A stretch of DNA of 64,000 nucleotides, taken from Nymphaea colorata. Lineage: Eukaryota; Streptophyta; Magnoliopsida; Nymphaeales; Nymphaeaceae. A model generated the notes under the pieces. It made no database searches. It was not told where the DNA came from and was given only the letters and a program-made list of their open reading frames with translations. This document shows positions 35,011 through 47,583 of the stretch, in pieces; the stretch's first letter is position 1, and each line of letters starts with the position of its first letter. Location: NCBI RefSeq assembly GCF_008831285.2, contig NC_045144.1:19297716-19361715 (forward strand), in the 5' to 3' direction. The position numbers and the translations under genes were made by a program.

Positions 35011-36720
35011 ATGGCGTCTACCACTATGAAGGTAGCAGCTACCACCACCATCACCACCACCACCACCAAAAGCTTCCTTCCTACCAAGAGCCCTAGCTAC
35101 CATCACCACAACTTAACAATCCCCCCTCCTTCATGCTCATCACGCAGAGCCACTGCACTTACCATCAGAAACGCTCTTCCCCCATCCCAGCAGCCCCGCC
35201 ATAAATCACTCGATCACGCCACCGCCACCGTCCCAACGCAGCACGAGCGCCGTTCCGCCGTCGCCGCCCAGTCGATCCCTGCGCCCTTCGTCTCTCGTTT
35301 CCCTCCGGATGAGCCGCGCAAGGGAGCGGACATCCTCGTTGAGGCGCTTGAGCGTGAGGGCGTCTCTCACGTCTTCGCGTATCCTGGTGGCGCCTCCTTG
35401 GAGATCCACCAGGCCCTTACTCGCTCTTCCTCCATCGAGAACGTCCTCTGCCGGCATGAGCAGGGCGAGATCTTCGCTGCCGAGGGCTACGCCCGATCGA
35501 CGGGCCGCGTCGGCGTTTGCATCGCTACCTCCGGCCCCGGCGCCACCAACCTTGTCAGCGGCCTCGCCGACGCCCTCCTTGACAGCGTACCGCTCGTCGC
35601 CATCACCGGTCAGGTTCCCCGCCGTATGATCGGCACTGACGCCTTCCAGGAAACCCCCATCGTCGAGGTCACCCGCTCCATCACCAAGCACAATTACCTA
35701 GTTCTCGACGTTGACGACATCCCACGCATCGTCCATGAGGCCTTCTTCCTCGCCTCCTCTGGCCGCCCGGGCCCTGTCCTAATCGACATCCCCAAGGACA
35801 TCCAGCAGCAATTGGCCATCCCCAACTGGATGCAGAAGATGAAACTCCATGGTTACAATCAGAGATTGCCGAAACTCCCCATCTCTTCCCAGGTCGAGCT
35901 CATCGTTGATATGATCGCCAGTGCAAAGAAGCCCGTTCTGTATATCGGTGGCGGCTGTATCAATTCCGGCGAGGAGCTCCGCCGGTTCATCGAGCTCACT
36001 GGCATCCCCGTCACGAGCACTCTAATGGGTCTCGGCATCTTTCCTTCTGCTGCTGATCTTAGTCTGCAGATGCTGGGGATGCACGGGACGGTTTACGCGA
36101 ACTATGCGGTCGATCAGGCCGATCTGTTGCTCGCCTTTGGTGTGAGGTTCGACGATCGGGTGACCGGAAAACTGGAGGCGTTTGCGAGTCGGGCGAGCAT
36201 CGTTCATATCGATATTGACCCAGCTGAGATCGGGAAGAACAAGCAGCCCCATGTATCGCTCTGTTCAGATATCCGGCCGGCGTTGGAACTGCTCAACGAG
36301 CTGTTGGTGCAGCGGGAGGAGGTTCTTCAGAGTCTAGACTTCTCAGGGTGGAGGGTTGAATTGGAGGAACAGAAGCGGAGATGGCCATTGAGCTTTCAGT
36401 CATTCGGCGATGCGATCCCCCCGCAGTATGCCATCAAAGTGCTTGACGAATTGACTGAGGGGGAGGCGATCATCAGCACTGGAGTCGGGCAGCATCAAAT
36501 GTGGGCGGCTCAGTGGTACAAGTACAAGAGGCCTCGGCAGTGGCTGACTTCTGGTGGATTGGGGGCAATGGGGTTCGGTCTGCCGGCTGCAATAGGAGCA
36601 GCAGTCGGCAATCCAGGTACCCTGGTGATTGACATTGACGGGGACGGCAGCTTCGTCATGAATGTGCAAGAATTGGCCACCATTAGAGCGTACAACCTGC
36701 CTGTGAAGATCATGCTACTG

Positions 36721-36758
<38 letters not shown>

Positions 36759-37044
36759 TCGATTCTACAAGGCGAATAGAGCGCACACTTATCTCGGAGA
36801 TCCAGCAAAAGAGTCCGAGATATTTCCTAACATGACGAAATTTGCAGAGGCCTGTAATATTCCAACTGCCCGCGTGACTCGGAAGTCGGAACTGGAGGCA
36901 GCCATTCGGAAGATGTTGGACACTCCAGGGCCTTACTTGCTGGATGTGATTGTCCCGCATCAGGAGCACGTCTTGCCGATGATTCCCAGCGGAGGGGCAT
37001 TCAAGGATGTGATTACGGAGGGAGATGGCAGGAGAAGTTACTGA
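35011..37044 (+). CDS. Acetohydroxyacid synthase (acetolactate synthase) catalytic subunit, plastid
   Basis: An intronless 677-residue enzyme that makes 2-acetolactate or 2-aceto-2-hydroxybutyrate from pyruvate, the first shared step of branched-chain amino-acid synthesis in plastids. Residues 1-95 form a Ser/Thr/His-rich transit peptide. The N-terminal thiamine-diphosphate domain runs from about 100 to 270, with catalytic Glu150 (RHEQGEIF). The central domain runs from about 295 to 430, with GVRFDDR (380-383). The C-terminal thiamine-diphosphate domain runs from about 475 to 645, with G544-D-G and N571-N572. Positions known to line the herbicide channel carry the common residues (Ala128, Pro203, Ala211, Asp382, Trp581, Ser660). 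Cys147 stands in VLCRHEQG where many plants have Pro or Phe. The length and intronless form match plant homologues. It is GC-rich relative to its flanks. A dead partial copy lies at 26327-27020. Confidence 0.97.
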
Positions 37045-39908
37045 AGCTCTGAAGATTTATCATATGAGATATCATTTGTATATAAGTGGTATTGAGTTCT
37101 ACAAGGGACTGGGCTTAACTTTTCCGTTTTCCCTCTTGGTTTAATTGCTAGTCCTCTGTTATTTATCTCTTATGAGTTTTCAGTAGATTGGAGCTTATGA
37201 TTTAGCCTAAGGAATTAGTTGTTCATCTGCTAATTCTTTTGGACACAGTTGAGATAAGTATCAAATCATGGGTGATGTATGATGTACTGATTTCGGCTCT
37301 TCTGTCTGTTTTTGTTTAACAAGGAATGAAGTTTACAACCGGTGTTGAACTCCGTCAGTTATTTTGCTCCTTCTGTTATTGTAGCACGTTGAAAGCTTGT
37401 GGAAGATTGTATGGAATACTATATTGTGATTTTGTGTTAAGTGAAGAGTCCTTTGGATTGGGTTTCTTCTGCTGCTCGTGTGTAATCTATCTTGAACTGT
37501 TGAGAGAAGATCAGTTCAAAGGGGGGAAATCTGATTAATCTAAAAATGAACCAGAGCCAGTCCTGGTGTGAACCCGATAATGTTTCTGGTCATTTGAAGA
37601 AGCTAAATAGGCGCATCAAACACGAGAATGGTTTCTGGAATTAACAGCAATTATGGAATTAATTTAGTGCCTGTTCAAGTTTTCAGTTGGATAAATATGC
37701 AGGAAACTTTTTGCGACTACGTTTCTTTATCTCCCTAGAGGATATGAATAGATTGTTTTACTGCTCTAGATTCCTCCGTTTTTCGCTTCATTCTCACATT
37801 TGACAATCGACAAACTTATCTTGGCATTGCGGAAAGCATGCACCAAGTTGTATAATGTATAGGTGACAATTAGAGCCTCACGTAATGACAAGAAAAGTTA
37901 TCAACTAAAACACTTACAGTAAAAGCTTTTCTTGCTTGCATTTTCCGTGGAATCCTTTTCCCCTCTGTTCTTTATTCTTGCGTTTGGAAAAGAAGAAAAA
38001 CGTTTTGTTGGTTTACTTTTCTGTGTTTGATTTGATGGAAGAAGGGGAGAGTTGGGCAGTGAAAATGAAACAGTTTTAAGAAGTACCAAGTTACGCTGCT
38101 GCTCTGCTTCTGTCGCCTCAATTCAACTTCACAGGTTAAACCAACATTTCATAACTTCTCAGTGCAATCCGTCTCTCTCCATGTACAAGGTCAGCAGATG
38201 GGGATGGTACCCGGTTGAAGCCTCCCACCATTTGTATTTTAGAAAAATAGCACTCACAAGAATCAAACTGAGGACACACGTTTACATGCCACCAACTCAA
38301 TCAACTATGTTATGGACAAAGTAGAAAAACAACAATAATTTACAATAATAAATTCATAAAAAAAAGGTTAAAACGCTAGAAGACAATTATAAGGCGTATC
38401 TGACCATATATAAGCATCTTCTGTATGAAAATGAGGATGGCTTCCGTGAAGCGATGCAGGGATAGGGGCTCCCATCCCACGTCTCGCCGACTGTGGAATA
38501 ATAAAATAGGGTTGTAACATAAGACGAGTCAGAAACAGGCAGCCCAAACACGGTCAAGCTCACATAATCGGAGGAAAGGAGACATGAGAAGCCGCCCCAC
38601 GGGGGATTGACTTGGTATAAGCAGTCGGGCTTACTACGTAATAGTAAGAACATCTTTGTCGACGTCCTAGGTACGTCTGACTTGTTAAGGACGTTGCCTC
38701 CCTTTACTTGTAGTCATTTTCTTTTCAACTCAGAGAAATTCTTGATGAACCACCGATGTATAAAGACATAGGAGGATTTGTTAAGAAAGTAGTTAGTCCT
38801 TTTTAAATTGAAAGGAAGTCGACGTTACAGAAAACTGGATCAACGAGGACGCGTGAAAAAAGGAGAGCTTCAAGAATCTGGTGACTAACACTTCCTTACT
38901 TGTTAGATGGCGGACCTTTAGCCCCCCTTAATGGTTGATTAGGAAGTTGAACTTGACAATTGAGGTGCTGATAAGAACGTATTATTTTCTGAAAATATGC
39001 TTCTAAAACACGTTACATAAAAACTGTGTTTTGTGCCAGAGAAAGCAATCTGATCATGAATGTTATTCATAGATACAATAATCAAATACTAGATCCACCG
39101 ATCAAATACAGGATATAGTCGCACTCTTCCCTAAAACAAGAATAGCCTGAGCTTCAAACAGGTGTTTACAGAACACGATGTTAAATGCCGCCGATTATAT
39201 CCAACAATACGATAGACTAATACAAGATTGCCCAAGGGCCCTATCACTCAGCTTTTCAAAACATTCCACAAATTGTATGGTCACAATAATCTCAAAATTT
39301 TGAAGCAGTAAAATTGGTCTAAAACCCATAACAAAGGAAATTAAGATTGAAGTAATAAAAGCTTATGGGAGTTCGCTAGAAGTGAAACTGAAAGGCAAAG
39401 TTCTGTACATAATCGAATGTAACTTCCTGAAGCAGCAACCCCCAAACTGCCTGCTCATTTAAAATGAAAAAAAATCTAGAGATGGCAATGTTGCTGCATC
39501 AAGAATTCTGATGTAAATAAATTAAGATGATCCATGAAAACAATGGGCACAATCTTCAGAGTAGAAGCAGTTGAATTAATCATGACACAGATAGGCCCAT
39601 ACTGCCACCAGCAGTAGAGATCTAAAAATCTCGCTTGGAAATAGAATAAAATAAAATGCACATGAGGTAACGAAGATTTATCAATTTATTTCATAGTCTA
39701 TTAAATGTACGATAAAGAAGAAAGAATTACATCACAGGTTCAGAAACATCTTCTCAACCTAGCATCTAAAGGTAGTAAAACCACCCTTCTCATCAAAGCC
39801 TAGGAAAAGATCGAGAAGCAGCAATGTCTACACGTGAAATCAGCATCCTCATCTTCTGCTCCAAGGGAGAGGTTAACCTCAACCCTGTTATCATCACAAG
39901 CTGTGGCT
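37045..39908. other. AHAS 3' flank and intergenic DNA
   Basis: The synthase 3' UTR probably covers the first few hundred bases. Beyond it I see no gene except the SINE-like stretch listed separately. The end near 39660-39908 is probably the 3' UTR of the RAMP4 gene on the minus strand. Confidence 0.45.
38170..38318 (-). mobile_element. tRNA-derived SINE-like fragment
   Basis: On the minus strand an A-box-like TAGTTGATTGAGTTGG is followed about 35 bp later by a B-box-like AGTTTGATTCTTG, then a non-tRNA body (aatggtgggaggcttcaacc). No target-site duplication or tail is clear. Confidence 0.42.
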
Positions 39909-42270
39909 TTAATCAAACCCTCCACTCATGGCAGTCCGGATGATCTGAAACAAGGCTGCCCGACAGAAAATAGAAATAAACGTGAATGCACTTGAACAAA
40001 GTAAAAAACAGATGTTCAATGCAAGGGACGAATAATAAATGACACAGGATAACTATTTCACATCATGGTCTATGTAAAGGTAGACGGTGGTGACCATGTT
40101 TCTTTGTGAAGAAACAATCAAAATATGCTTTAGATAGAAACATGCAATTGCTGCAATGGATAATTCTGACCTAGAAGGGAAAAGCACACAAAATAGGCCA
40201 TGAAAAAAGAAGTTGGTTACTGTCTTTTGTGGAATAGGGGATAACTACCCACTATTTTCCACAACAAGAAAGTGACGAGCTGATCAATCCAAATTTTCTT
40301 AGGCAAAATATGAGAACAAGAAAGCTTACATGATCCGATCACAACAAATATAAAGAAGCCAAGAACAATGGGGCCCACAGGGTAGTCATCTTTCTTTTTG
40401 TATGTCTCTGGAACTGCACCCCTCTTGGTGACGTTTTTCTCAAACCTGGCAACCTTCCTGTCTGAGAAACGCCTTGAGGTTGTCTGCGAAAGATCACGCA
40501 GTTGGTAGGGTATCAGGAAGTAAAACTTCTACACTTAAAAATAAAGAAATTTCTTTCACATCACGCATCATCTTACACAGAAAAGTGTGACTTAAGAGCC
40601 ACAATAAAAACATGATAATTGTCATTTGTGGCTACTGTCAGTCTTATAATTATAATGCCTGCAAATAAGTCTACCAATAACTTCCCATAAATATATTTTT
40701 CCCATATCTCCAAGTGTATTATCAAATCTTTATAAGCTTTCCACAGCATCGTGTTTGGTTCAATAGTTGGAAAACAAGGTAGGTTAGGATCGATTAGTTA
40801 GACTATTCCACCAACGGCACACAGAACAGCATGGAACAAGTTGCACCTAAAGATAGACTACCTAAAACTGTCGGTACAAAACAACGGGTACTGGCTTAAA
40901 CATAATTTTTTAACTTGAAAGTAAAAGACAACCTGTTACAAATGCAAAATTTCAACAGTGATTTTTTACCTTGAATATTTTTGAACTGCAATTGACTGCA
41001 TAGATTAATAAAAACGACCTTATCTATATGTCAGCAAAATATAGCAAATAATACAATACAAGCTCTGTTGATGAGAAGGAAGGAGGATTATAGTTTTTAC
41101 TGGCAAAATTTAATTGATTTAGAAAATCAGCATCCGAACCATTTAAACTTTAAGATTTTAACCCCTATCCTCCCCAGTTTTTCGATTTGCATCTTCATTT
41201 TATTAAGATTATCATCATAACTCAAAGGTACCAGATTCTTGTGTGAAAACCCAACAGAAATTAGTTGAAAATAGCAACTTCTTCAGTACAACGCTTATAA
41301 TAGAAGCCAACATGCATGTTGCACAAACAAAAACTGGAAAAGAAAAGACATGCTAAATTAAATGCGGCTGTCAGCACAAGGACTAGTACTCGAAAATATA
41401 TTATTAAACAGCTCCATGGCGCAGGCAAGCAGATGACCGGTCTGATTAAAAAGATTAGCAGTCATAAAAGGCCATGTTATGATCCTTTCGTAAAGGACAG
41501 TGACTTTGCTAAAAATTGAGCACCAAATATATCAAGATGATTTAATGCAACATAAATGAAACTTAGAAACACCAAACAAACGTTTGCCATTGAAGCCATT
41601 GTTTCAGACAATTTCCAGTTCAAGTTCACGCAAAAGTTATTTAGATTCCCTAATCTAAACAGATCTAAGCAAATATTATGCGAACGGGAGTCAAAATAAA
41701 GCAACGCATGCATAAAAGTAGATTGCATCGACAACCCACAGCAGATCAAAGCCAAAAATATGAATCTGCTTCAGATCTAAGCCAAAAATGCGAACAAATA
41801 AGACCAACAAGCGCAAAGAGAGGAAAAAGGGATGCAATTCTACGCTTTCACAATCTTCCGAACACAAACAAAAAAGCGAAATAAGAGAAGACAAAATCAG
41901 AATCAGAAAAGACATGAAGAAGCTATAATCAAAGTGCAGGCTGCAAGGGATCGAAGAACCATAATTAGGGAGACCTGCCTTCATCCGGTCGTATCAGTAA
42001 CAAAGAAAACCGAAATCCAAACAAAAAGTAAACAAATAGAAACGCCGACATGAAAACATAAAAACCCCGAAGAGTTACAAGATCTGAACTCCAAGGGATC
42101 ATCAGCAGAGAAAAAAATCCAGCGGGAAGAGAATAAGCGCAAAATTTCGCCAAATTGTTCACCAATGCCGCCACAGAAAGCCAAACAATACAAACAGGAA
42201 ATAAAAAAAAAATCAAGTGTGCCAAAGATCACAAAGAAGATCAAGACGAAGAAGAACAAATTATTACCAT
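39909..42270 (-). CDS. RAMP4/SERP1-like stress-associated ER membrane protein
   Basis: Three exons. Exon 1 contributes only the start codon (42268-42270), followed by a GTAATA donor. Exon 2 is 40330-40483, with a TTTCGCAG acceptor and a GTAAGC donor. Exon 3 is 39909-39955, with a GGGCAG acceptor and stop TAA at 39909. The protein has 67 residues. It is basic (TTSRRFSDRKVARFEKNVTKRG), then YPVGPIVLGFFIFVVIGS as the tail-anchored membrane segment, and ends LFQIIRTAMSGGFD. RAMP4 proteins bind the Sec61 translocon in the ER and stabilise membrane proteins under stress. Length and sequence agree with plant relatives (about 68 residues). Intron 1 is 1784 bp and intron 2 is 374 bp. Every splice junction is canonical and in phase, but assignment of the lone-ATG first exon rests on phase and the donor. 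Confidence 0.93.
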
Positions 42271-42407
42271 CTTCCTTCTTGATCCCTTTGCAGAAGCAGA
42301 ATTTACAGAGACCGAGGATTTCCCGGAACCCTAATGGCGACGATCTCTCCGGAATCCAGAGAGAAGGAGAGAAGCCCGGAAAATGCAAGAAACGCCGAAA
42401 ATAACGT

Positions 42408-42415
42408 TTTAAATA
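42408..42415 (-). promoter_or_regulatory. TATA-like box of the RAMP4 gene
   Basis: TATTTAAA on the minus strand lies about 140 bp upstream of the start codon, leaving a 5' UTR of roughly 110 nt that is pyrimidine- and GA-rich. Confidence 0.5.
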
Positions 42416-44060
42416 GGCGGATGTGAGAAAATAAAAAATAAAATAAAATTTAAACAAAAATAAGCGGACAGACGCGGCGACGTCAAATCAAAGAAGTCGC
42501 CACCGATTTTCCGCCCGCAAAACCCAAAAAGGGTCGGGTCGTAAACCTGTTGTCTTAACTTGATCGGTCAAAACTATTGGACCCGATCCATGAATGAACA
42601 GAAGTAACCGAAATTATCACTAAATAGAAGAATAATAAAAACTTGGTTAATTCATAATTAGACAAATATTAATATTATACATTTTTTAATAGAAAAGTCA
42701 AAATGAAAATCTGAGACTTAATGGCATTTAAAGCTTTTTATTTATTTAATTTGGCAAAATGATTAAAACGTACATTTAACAATTTATTGCAGTTATTGCA
42801 GTTTTTTTTTTCCTCTATAGCCTGAAGAATATGAGCATAGTGATTCACTGACTAGCTTAAACAAGTCAAGTTTGAGCTCACACTTGGTTAACCGAACTGA
42901 GCTCGAGCTTGCCTCATAAAGCTCGGCTTGAGCTCGCCGAGCTATATGCGAGTCGAGCCGAGTTCAAACTGACTCCGCTCATGCTCGACTCGTTCGTTGA
43001 ACATTCCTTCCAATAGGCCTAGATGAGCTTGAAGCCTGACATGGCAAGTTGTATGAATGTTGATCTTTAGACCCAAGCCGGACTCATACACCCATTTTAG
43101 TTCACCGTTTCGTATAGGGGATTATAAGTTCATCAATCCCTATTAGCTTGCTTAGCTATGCCCAATAATATCAATAAATAACAATTATACCGAAATAACT
43201 TAGTTTTGTTAATATTTAAAAAACTATGTAACACTTGATTAATATTAGATATTATTAGTCTTTTAATGAACACCTAATTATATTAATAAAAATGGACATA
43301 TTTTTTCATGACACTTTTTAGAAGGTAAAATGGAAAAATTTTATTGATTTAACAATTAACATTTTAAAAAACATTTTTTGTGGATCTTTTTTATTAACCA
43401 AGAAAGCGCGTGCTTTTAACAATATGATAAAGTTATGTATGCTAATTTTTCAATTATAGTTAGCTTTCTAATATTGTCTTTGTACTTTTCTCTCAATTTT
43501 AAATGTAGACCAACTGAGTTCAAAGTTGTGAAGCAAGGGGATGTCAGGCCAACCTCTTAACCTCCTTCAAAATAAAGATGGCATAAACAACTCAACACAC
43601 TTTATCTGTTTCTTATTTTTTAATAGTGTTTCTGTTAAAAATTTATATTTTGCATGGCGTTTGTTCAATGTTTCAACAATTGTGAAATGGTCGCCCACAA
43701 TCTACATGTTTTAATTCAACATTAAGATTGTGTTTGTTTCACCGCGGATTTGAGATCTGCAGCGGTCTGAAATTCTAAGATCTTAAACCAATAGATTTAA
43801 GATCGGGCACCCCATCCCGCCGCGACTTTAAATCCATGTTTTTAATATGTAACGTGGATTTAAAATTCATGCTAGATAGATCTTCAATTTGTTGAATAAG
43901 AAACCCTATTATACCAACACTGCTTTTTTATGCAGTCTCAGATCTAAAATCTAAAGCTATCAAACACAACTTCATGGTCATCATCAACATTTTCATTCTT
44001 CATTAATCGAATAACATCCTTTTAAGGCCGTGACAGTAGAACAACTTATAAATGTGCCAA
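42416..44060. other. Intergenic DNA with GAGCTCG-rich repeat and a MITE
   Basis: At 42860-43010 GAGCTCGAGCTTG-type words recur in both orientations; related text lies at 51870-52230. At about 43727-43978 TTGTGTTTG and CAAACACAA ends enclose an AT-rich body with AGATCT words, a MITE similar to 12062-12317. No gene is seen. Confidence 0.5.
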
Positions 44061-44432
44061 AAGGAGGGTGGGTGGGGTTACCCCATGGGGCCAGGCCCAG
44101 CACAGTAAGACTAGACTGGGTCGGCACCGGCCAGGTAAGAACCGGGTTGGGGCCGGCTCGGTCCTTACAAGTCGGGCCCAGACCCAATACCCGAAACCCT
44201 CCCCTTGGCCCGGCCCGATTTTAATAAAAAAAATATTTTTTAGATATCAAATACGTTTTTTTAATATAAACATATTTTTAATAATAAAATGTATATTATT
44301 AATAATAAAAAATAAAAATTAATCAGGCCAGATCTAGCCTCGGTCGAGCCAGGTTTTTCGGGCCCAGGCCTGGGCCCATACCGGGCTGGTTACCGAGCCC
44401 CATCTGCGGCCTGGCCTTGCACCCTCCCCTAG
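44061..44432. repeat. GC-AT-GC interspersed element
   Basis: Ends aggagggtg and caccctcccct are inverted. The arms are very rich in GGCCCGG-type words around an AT core. Longer than the copy at 28926. Confidence 0.65.
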
Positions 44433-47400
44433 CGGTGTTGGGCTTTTGAACCTCTTCTCGTTCACACAAAGAAGGGCACTCGAATTTGCTCTCATATCCT
44501 ATAATACCCATATTACATTCACTAATATTTCATTATCATATTTTATGTGCGTTTTTAGGCGTCGTTAGGACTCAATATAAGGTGTATTTACTTTCATACA
44601 CGTAAAGGTTTTGTGCGTATCTTGTTTGTGGTTCGAATAAGTAGTTGATCCATGTCCAGATCCAATAAGACATGAACTAAATCACGCTTGGGGAATTCTT
44701 CATTGCTTTTGACCTTTGTATATCAAACAAAGCCAGTAGTGATCCGCGCCGCTCCCATGCCTTTGTGCATTAGAAGAGAAGTGCTTATATCATCTTCTTC
44801 TTCTTCGACTTTGCGGTTTGTTCCCTATCAGTATCGAACTGGTAACGTCCTGCAAACTTGTCATTTCTACAGGTTTTCTTTGCCTTCTATTAGTCCAGTG
44901 GAGACCTTGTAGGTCCTAGCCTTTATTTTTCAGATAGTAGGCAAATGCTTTTGTAATAGTTGCAGAAATTTGAATTGCAATTTCTAGCACTGTGAGCAAA
45001 CGTGTGAATCAGTTCAAACGTTTCTGCTTTAAGATTTCACTATACAAAAGTTCATCAATTATATATTTTCAGTGGTCACAGAAGCCGCGAAAATTTGCCA
45101 AAGGGCAACTGCATTTTCATCTTCATGTGTTGGAAGGGCAGTGTATAACCTGAACAAATACACATGATCATGTGAAGCAAGTCTGCAGGCACAGGCAATG
45201 GTGGAGATAAGAGCAGCCCAGCCTGGTCTGAACAGTCCAACCAGCCTTTGGTACATTGTTCACGGCCTTGAGCTTACCATCTCGGCCTTAAACTGTTTCT
45301 GGTCTTGTCTGGTCTACACTTCGTGGACTGTAGCTGAGTTTTCTGAAAAAAATGTCATGAACAATTCTTAGCACTCATCTTCACCTACATATTATTATTA
45401 TTATCTAAGAAAGAAAAGGGACTGAGCATGTGAAACAAGACCTACCAAGCATAGCTTGGACGCATTGAGGTTGAAGCACACTTTGGAGGGACCCTCATCG
45501 ACAAGTGATTGATAGATTTCCCTTCAGTTACCACAGTCCACTACTTATCTAGCTAGAGAAGAAAAGTATGAGGTACCGTGTTCAGCCACCAACTGGGGAA
45601 TGGGGATGCCAACGGTCAGGTTTGTGTTCAATGTCAGAACAAGACTGGGAACCCAAATTTCTTAGTCTTGCTTGTTTATCCTGCAGTAACCTGTTGATGT
45701 ATACTATGCAACACTTTCTTCGCAATAAACTAATAGCACACAACAGCTAAAGGCCTAGAGAATCTGACATGCTTCCACAATTCAACTTAATACAAGCCAC
45801 TTTCCAGAAAGGAATCCACACAAAAAAACCATGATGTTTGGTGCACACACCTTAAAGGGGTTCTAGCCTGAGCTAAGGGCACCCATAAATTTCATTCAAA
45901 TCAGACCAAGTTTCAAGGGCATAAAAGGCTTTCAAAGACAAACATTTTCGAATTTTCTAAAGCAAAGGGAAAAGTGAAGAAGATACTGAAGGAGAAAACA
46001 ACAGATTGAAGCACCAATATGTTCACAAATGGTTGAATACTGGTTGACGCAGCTTCTCTTCATGGGAGAGACTACTGCTGGCTTATGACCAGAAGCAGCA
46101 CCACAATTTTGTCAAGAATGAAAACATGTTCATGAATGGTCCAGAAACAATTATCATCCAAAATAAGCTATGCCTGTTAAATCCCATTTCCAGACCCTTT
46201 TCTTGCAATTGGCAAGGAATCAGGTAAACCTCAAAAGAAAGCTTCAAGGTGTAAAATGGCAAGGCTGGAGTCTAAATGTGCTGCACATTTTGGCGTGATT
46301 TGGCAAACCCTCCCCAACCTTAGTTTTCTTCATTGTCAAGAGAAAAGTTCAAGATGACAACCAGAACATAGGACAGTTCACAAAAAAACACATAATCTGG
46401 CATCTTCTTTTCCAACAAACAAAGGCATCAAATGGTAAAGTATCATTAACAACAACAACAACGATGATTTCAGTCTCGCAGCTAGGTTTAAGAATAATTA
46501 GTCAGTTACTATTGTTGGAAAAATGCACTTATGCTCAACAATTCTACAGAAAATAGGGGAACTCTCAATAGGCATTATGCAGAGGCATTTCAAAGGCACA
46601 ACACAAGCCATTTCTGTGGGTTTTTCCATTTGAAAGCACAAGTAGACATGCCACAACGGCAAGCTGCATTTTTCCAGATGTATAGCTTTAAATTCATTCA
46701 ACATGACCAAACTGCAATGTGCTACTACAGATTTGATTTCCTATTTCTTTTTCTAGGATGAAGAGAAAAATGTAGTATTTTGTGGTTCCTTTGTGCTATA
46801 GGGTTGCATGGAATAATTCCAGTTACAGAAGCAATTATGGAGAACATGCAAGATTTATGCTACCATTTTCTGGAGAGTATGCAACAATTAGTCCACAACC
46901 ATTATCTACTAAGTACAGGTAGATGTATGTACAAAATCTCAAGATTTTCCATGAAGTGAGTATACAATTAGAAATTAGTTACTGACAATATCCTTTGAGA
47001 GAGAGCCTATTAAATAACTATTTGAGAATTTACATTGTTAGATATTTTTATTGTCAAAGTACAGAAATTAGAAGCCTACCTCCAAATGTTTGATTATTCT
47101 TTAGTCGTTGCAAGAGGACATTCCAGTCTACACTTTCCATCCATAAGTGTTTGAATCTAAAATTTAGATAGTGGATATACAACAACATCACATAATCTTA
47201 GCATGTAGGTAGTAAAATTGTGAACATGGCAGTCATGAAAGAAGTTTAAGAGCAAGTATAAATAAAGAAAATTTGTAAAAGCGTAGCAATTCACAAAAAT
47301 TACATGTATAAGAGCTACAGATGATTTAAACTAGAGAAAAGAAATTTCACAGTGTACACATTTGGAGAAGAACAAAGAACAAAAGATTAAGCACAAACAA

Positions 47401-47583
47401 AGATGGCATCAGTCGATGCACTTATCTTGTCAAATTTACAAGGCATACCATTCAACCAGAAAAACGTGGCATGCCTAAGACAAATTTACCCTAGTAGCTT
47501 TGACAGTTTATTTGAGGATATCCAAGTGAAATGATGTGTTTGGACAATGAAACCTTCGCTAACTGCTTCCTCCACTAACTGCT
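44433..47583. other. Intergenic DNA; no gene recognised
   Basis: Short open frames on both strands have no recognisable protein features. The last few hundred bases are probably the 3' UTR of the transporter gene on the minus strand. Confidence 0.45.

Noticed and set aside
35206-35691. 161-codon open frame on the minus strand within acetohydroxyacid synthase
   Set aside because: Antisense shadow of a GC-rich conserved gene; no start context or family features.
41981-42457. 158-codon Phe-rich minus-strand frame
   Set aside because: Overlaps the promoter, 5' UTR and intron 1 of the RAMP4 gene; Phe/Leu-rich translation of a T-rich intron.
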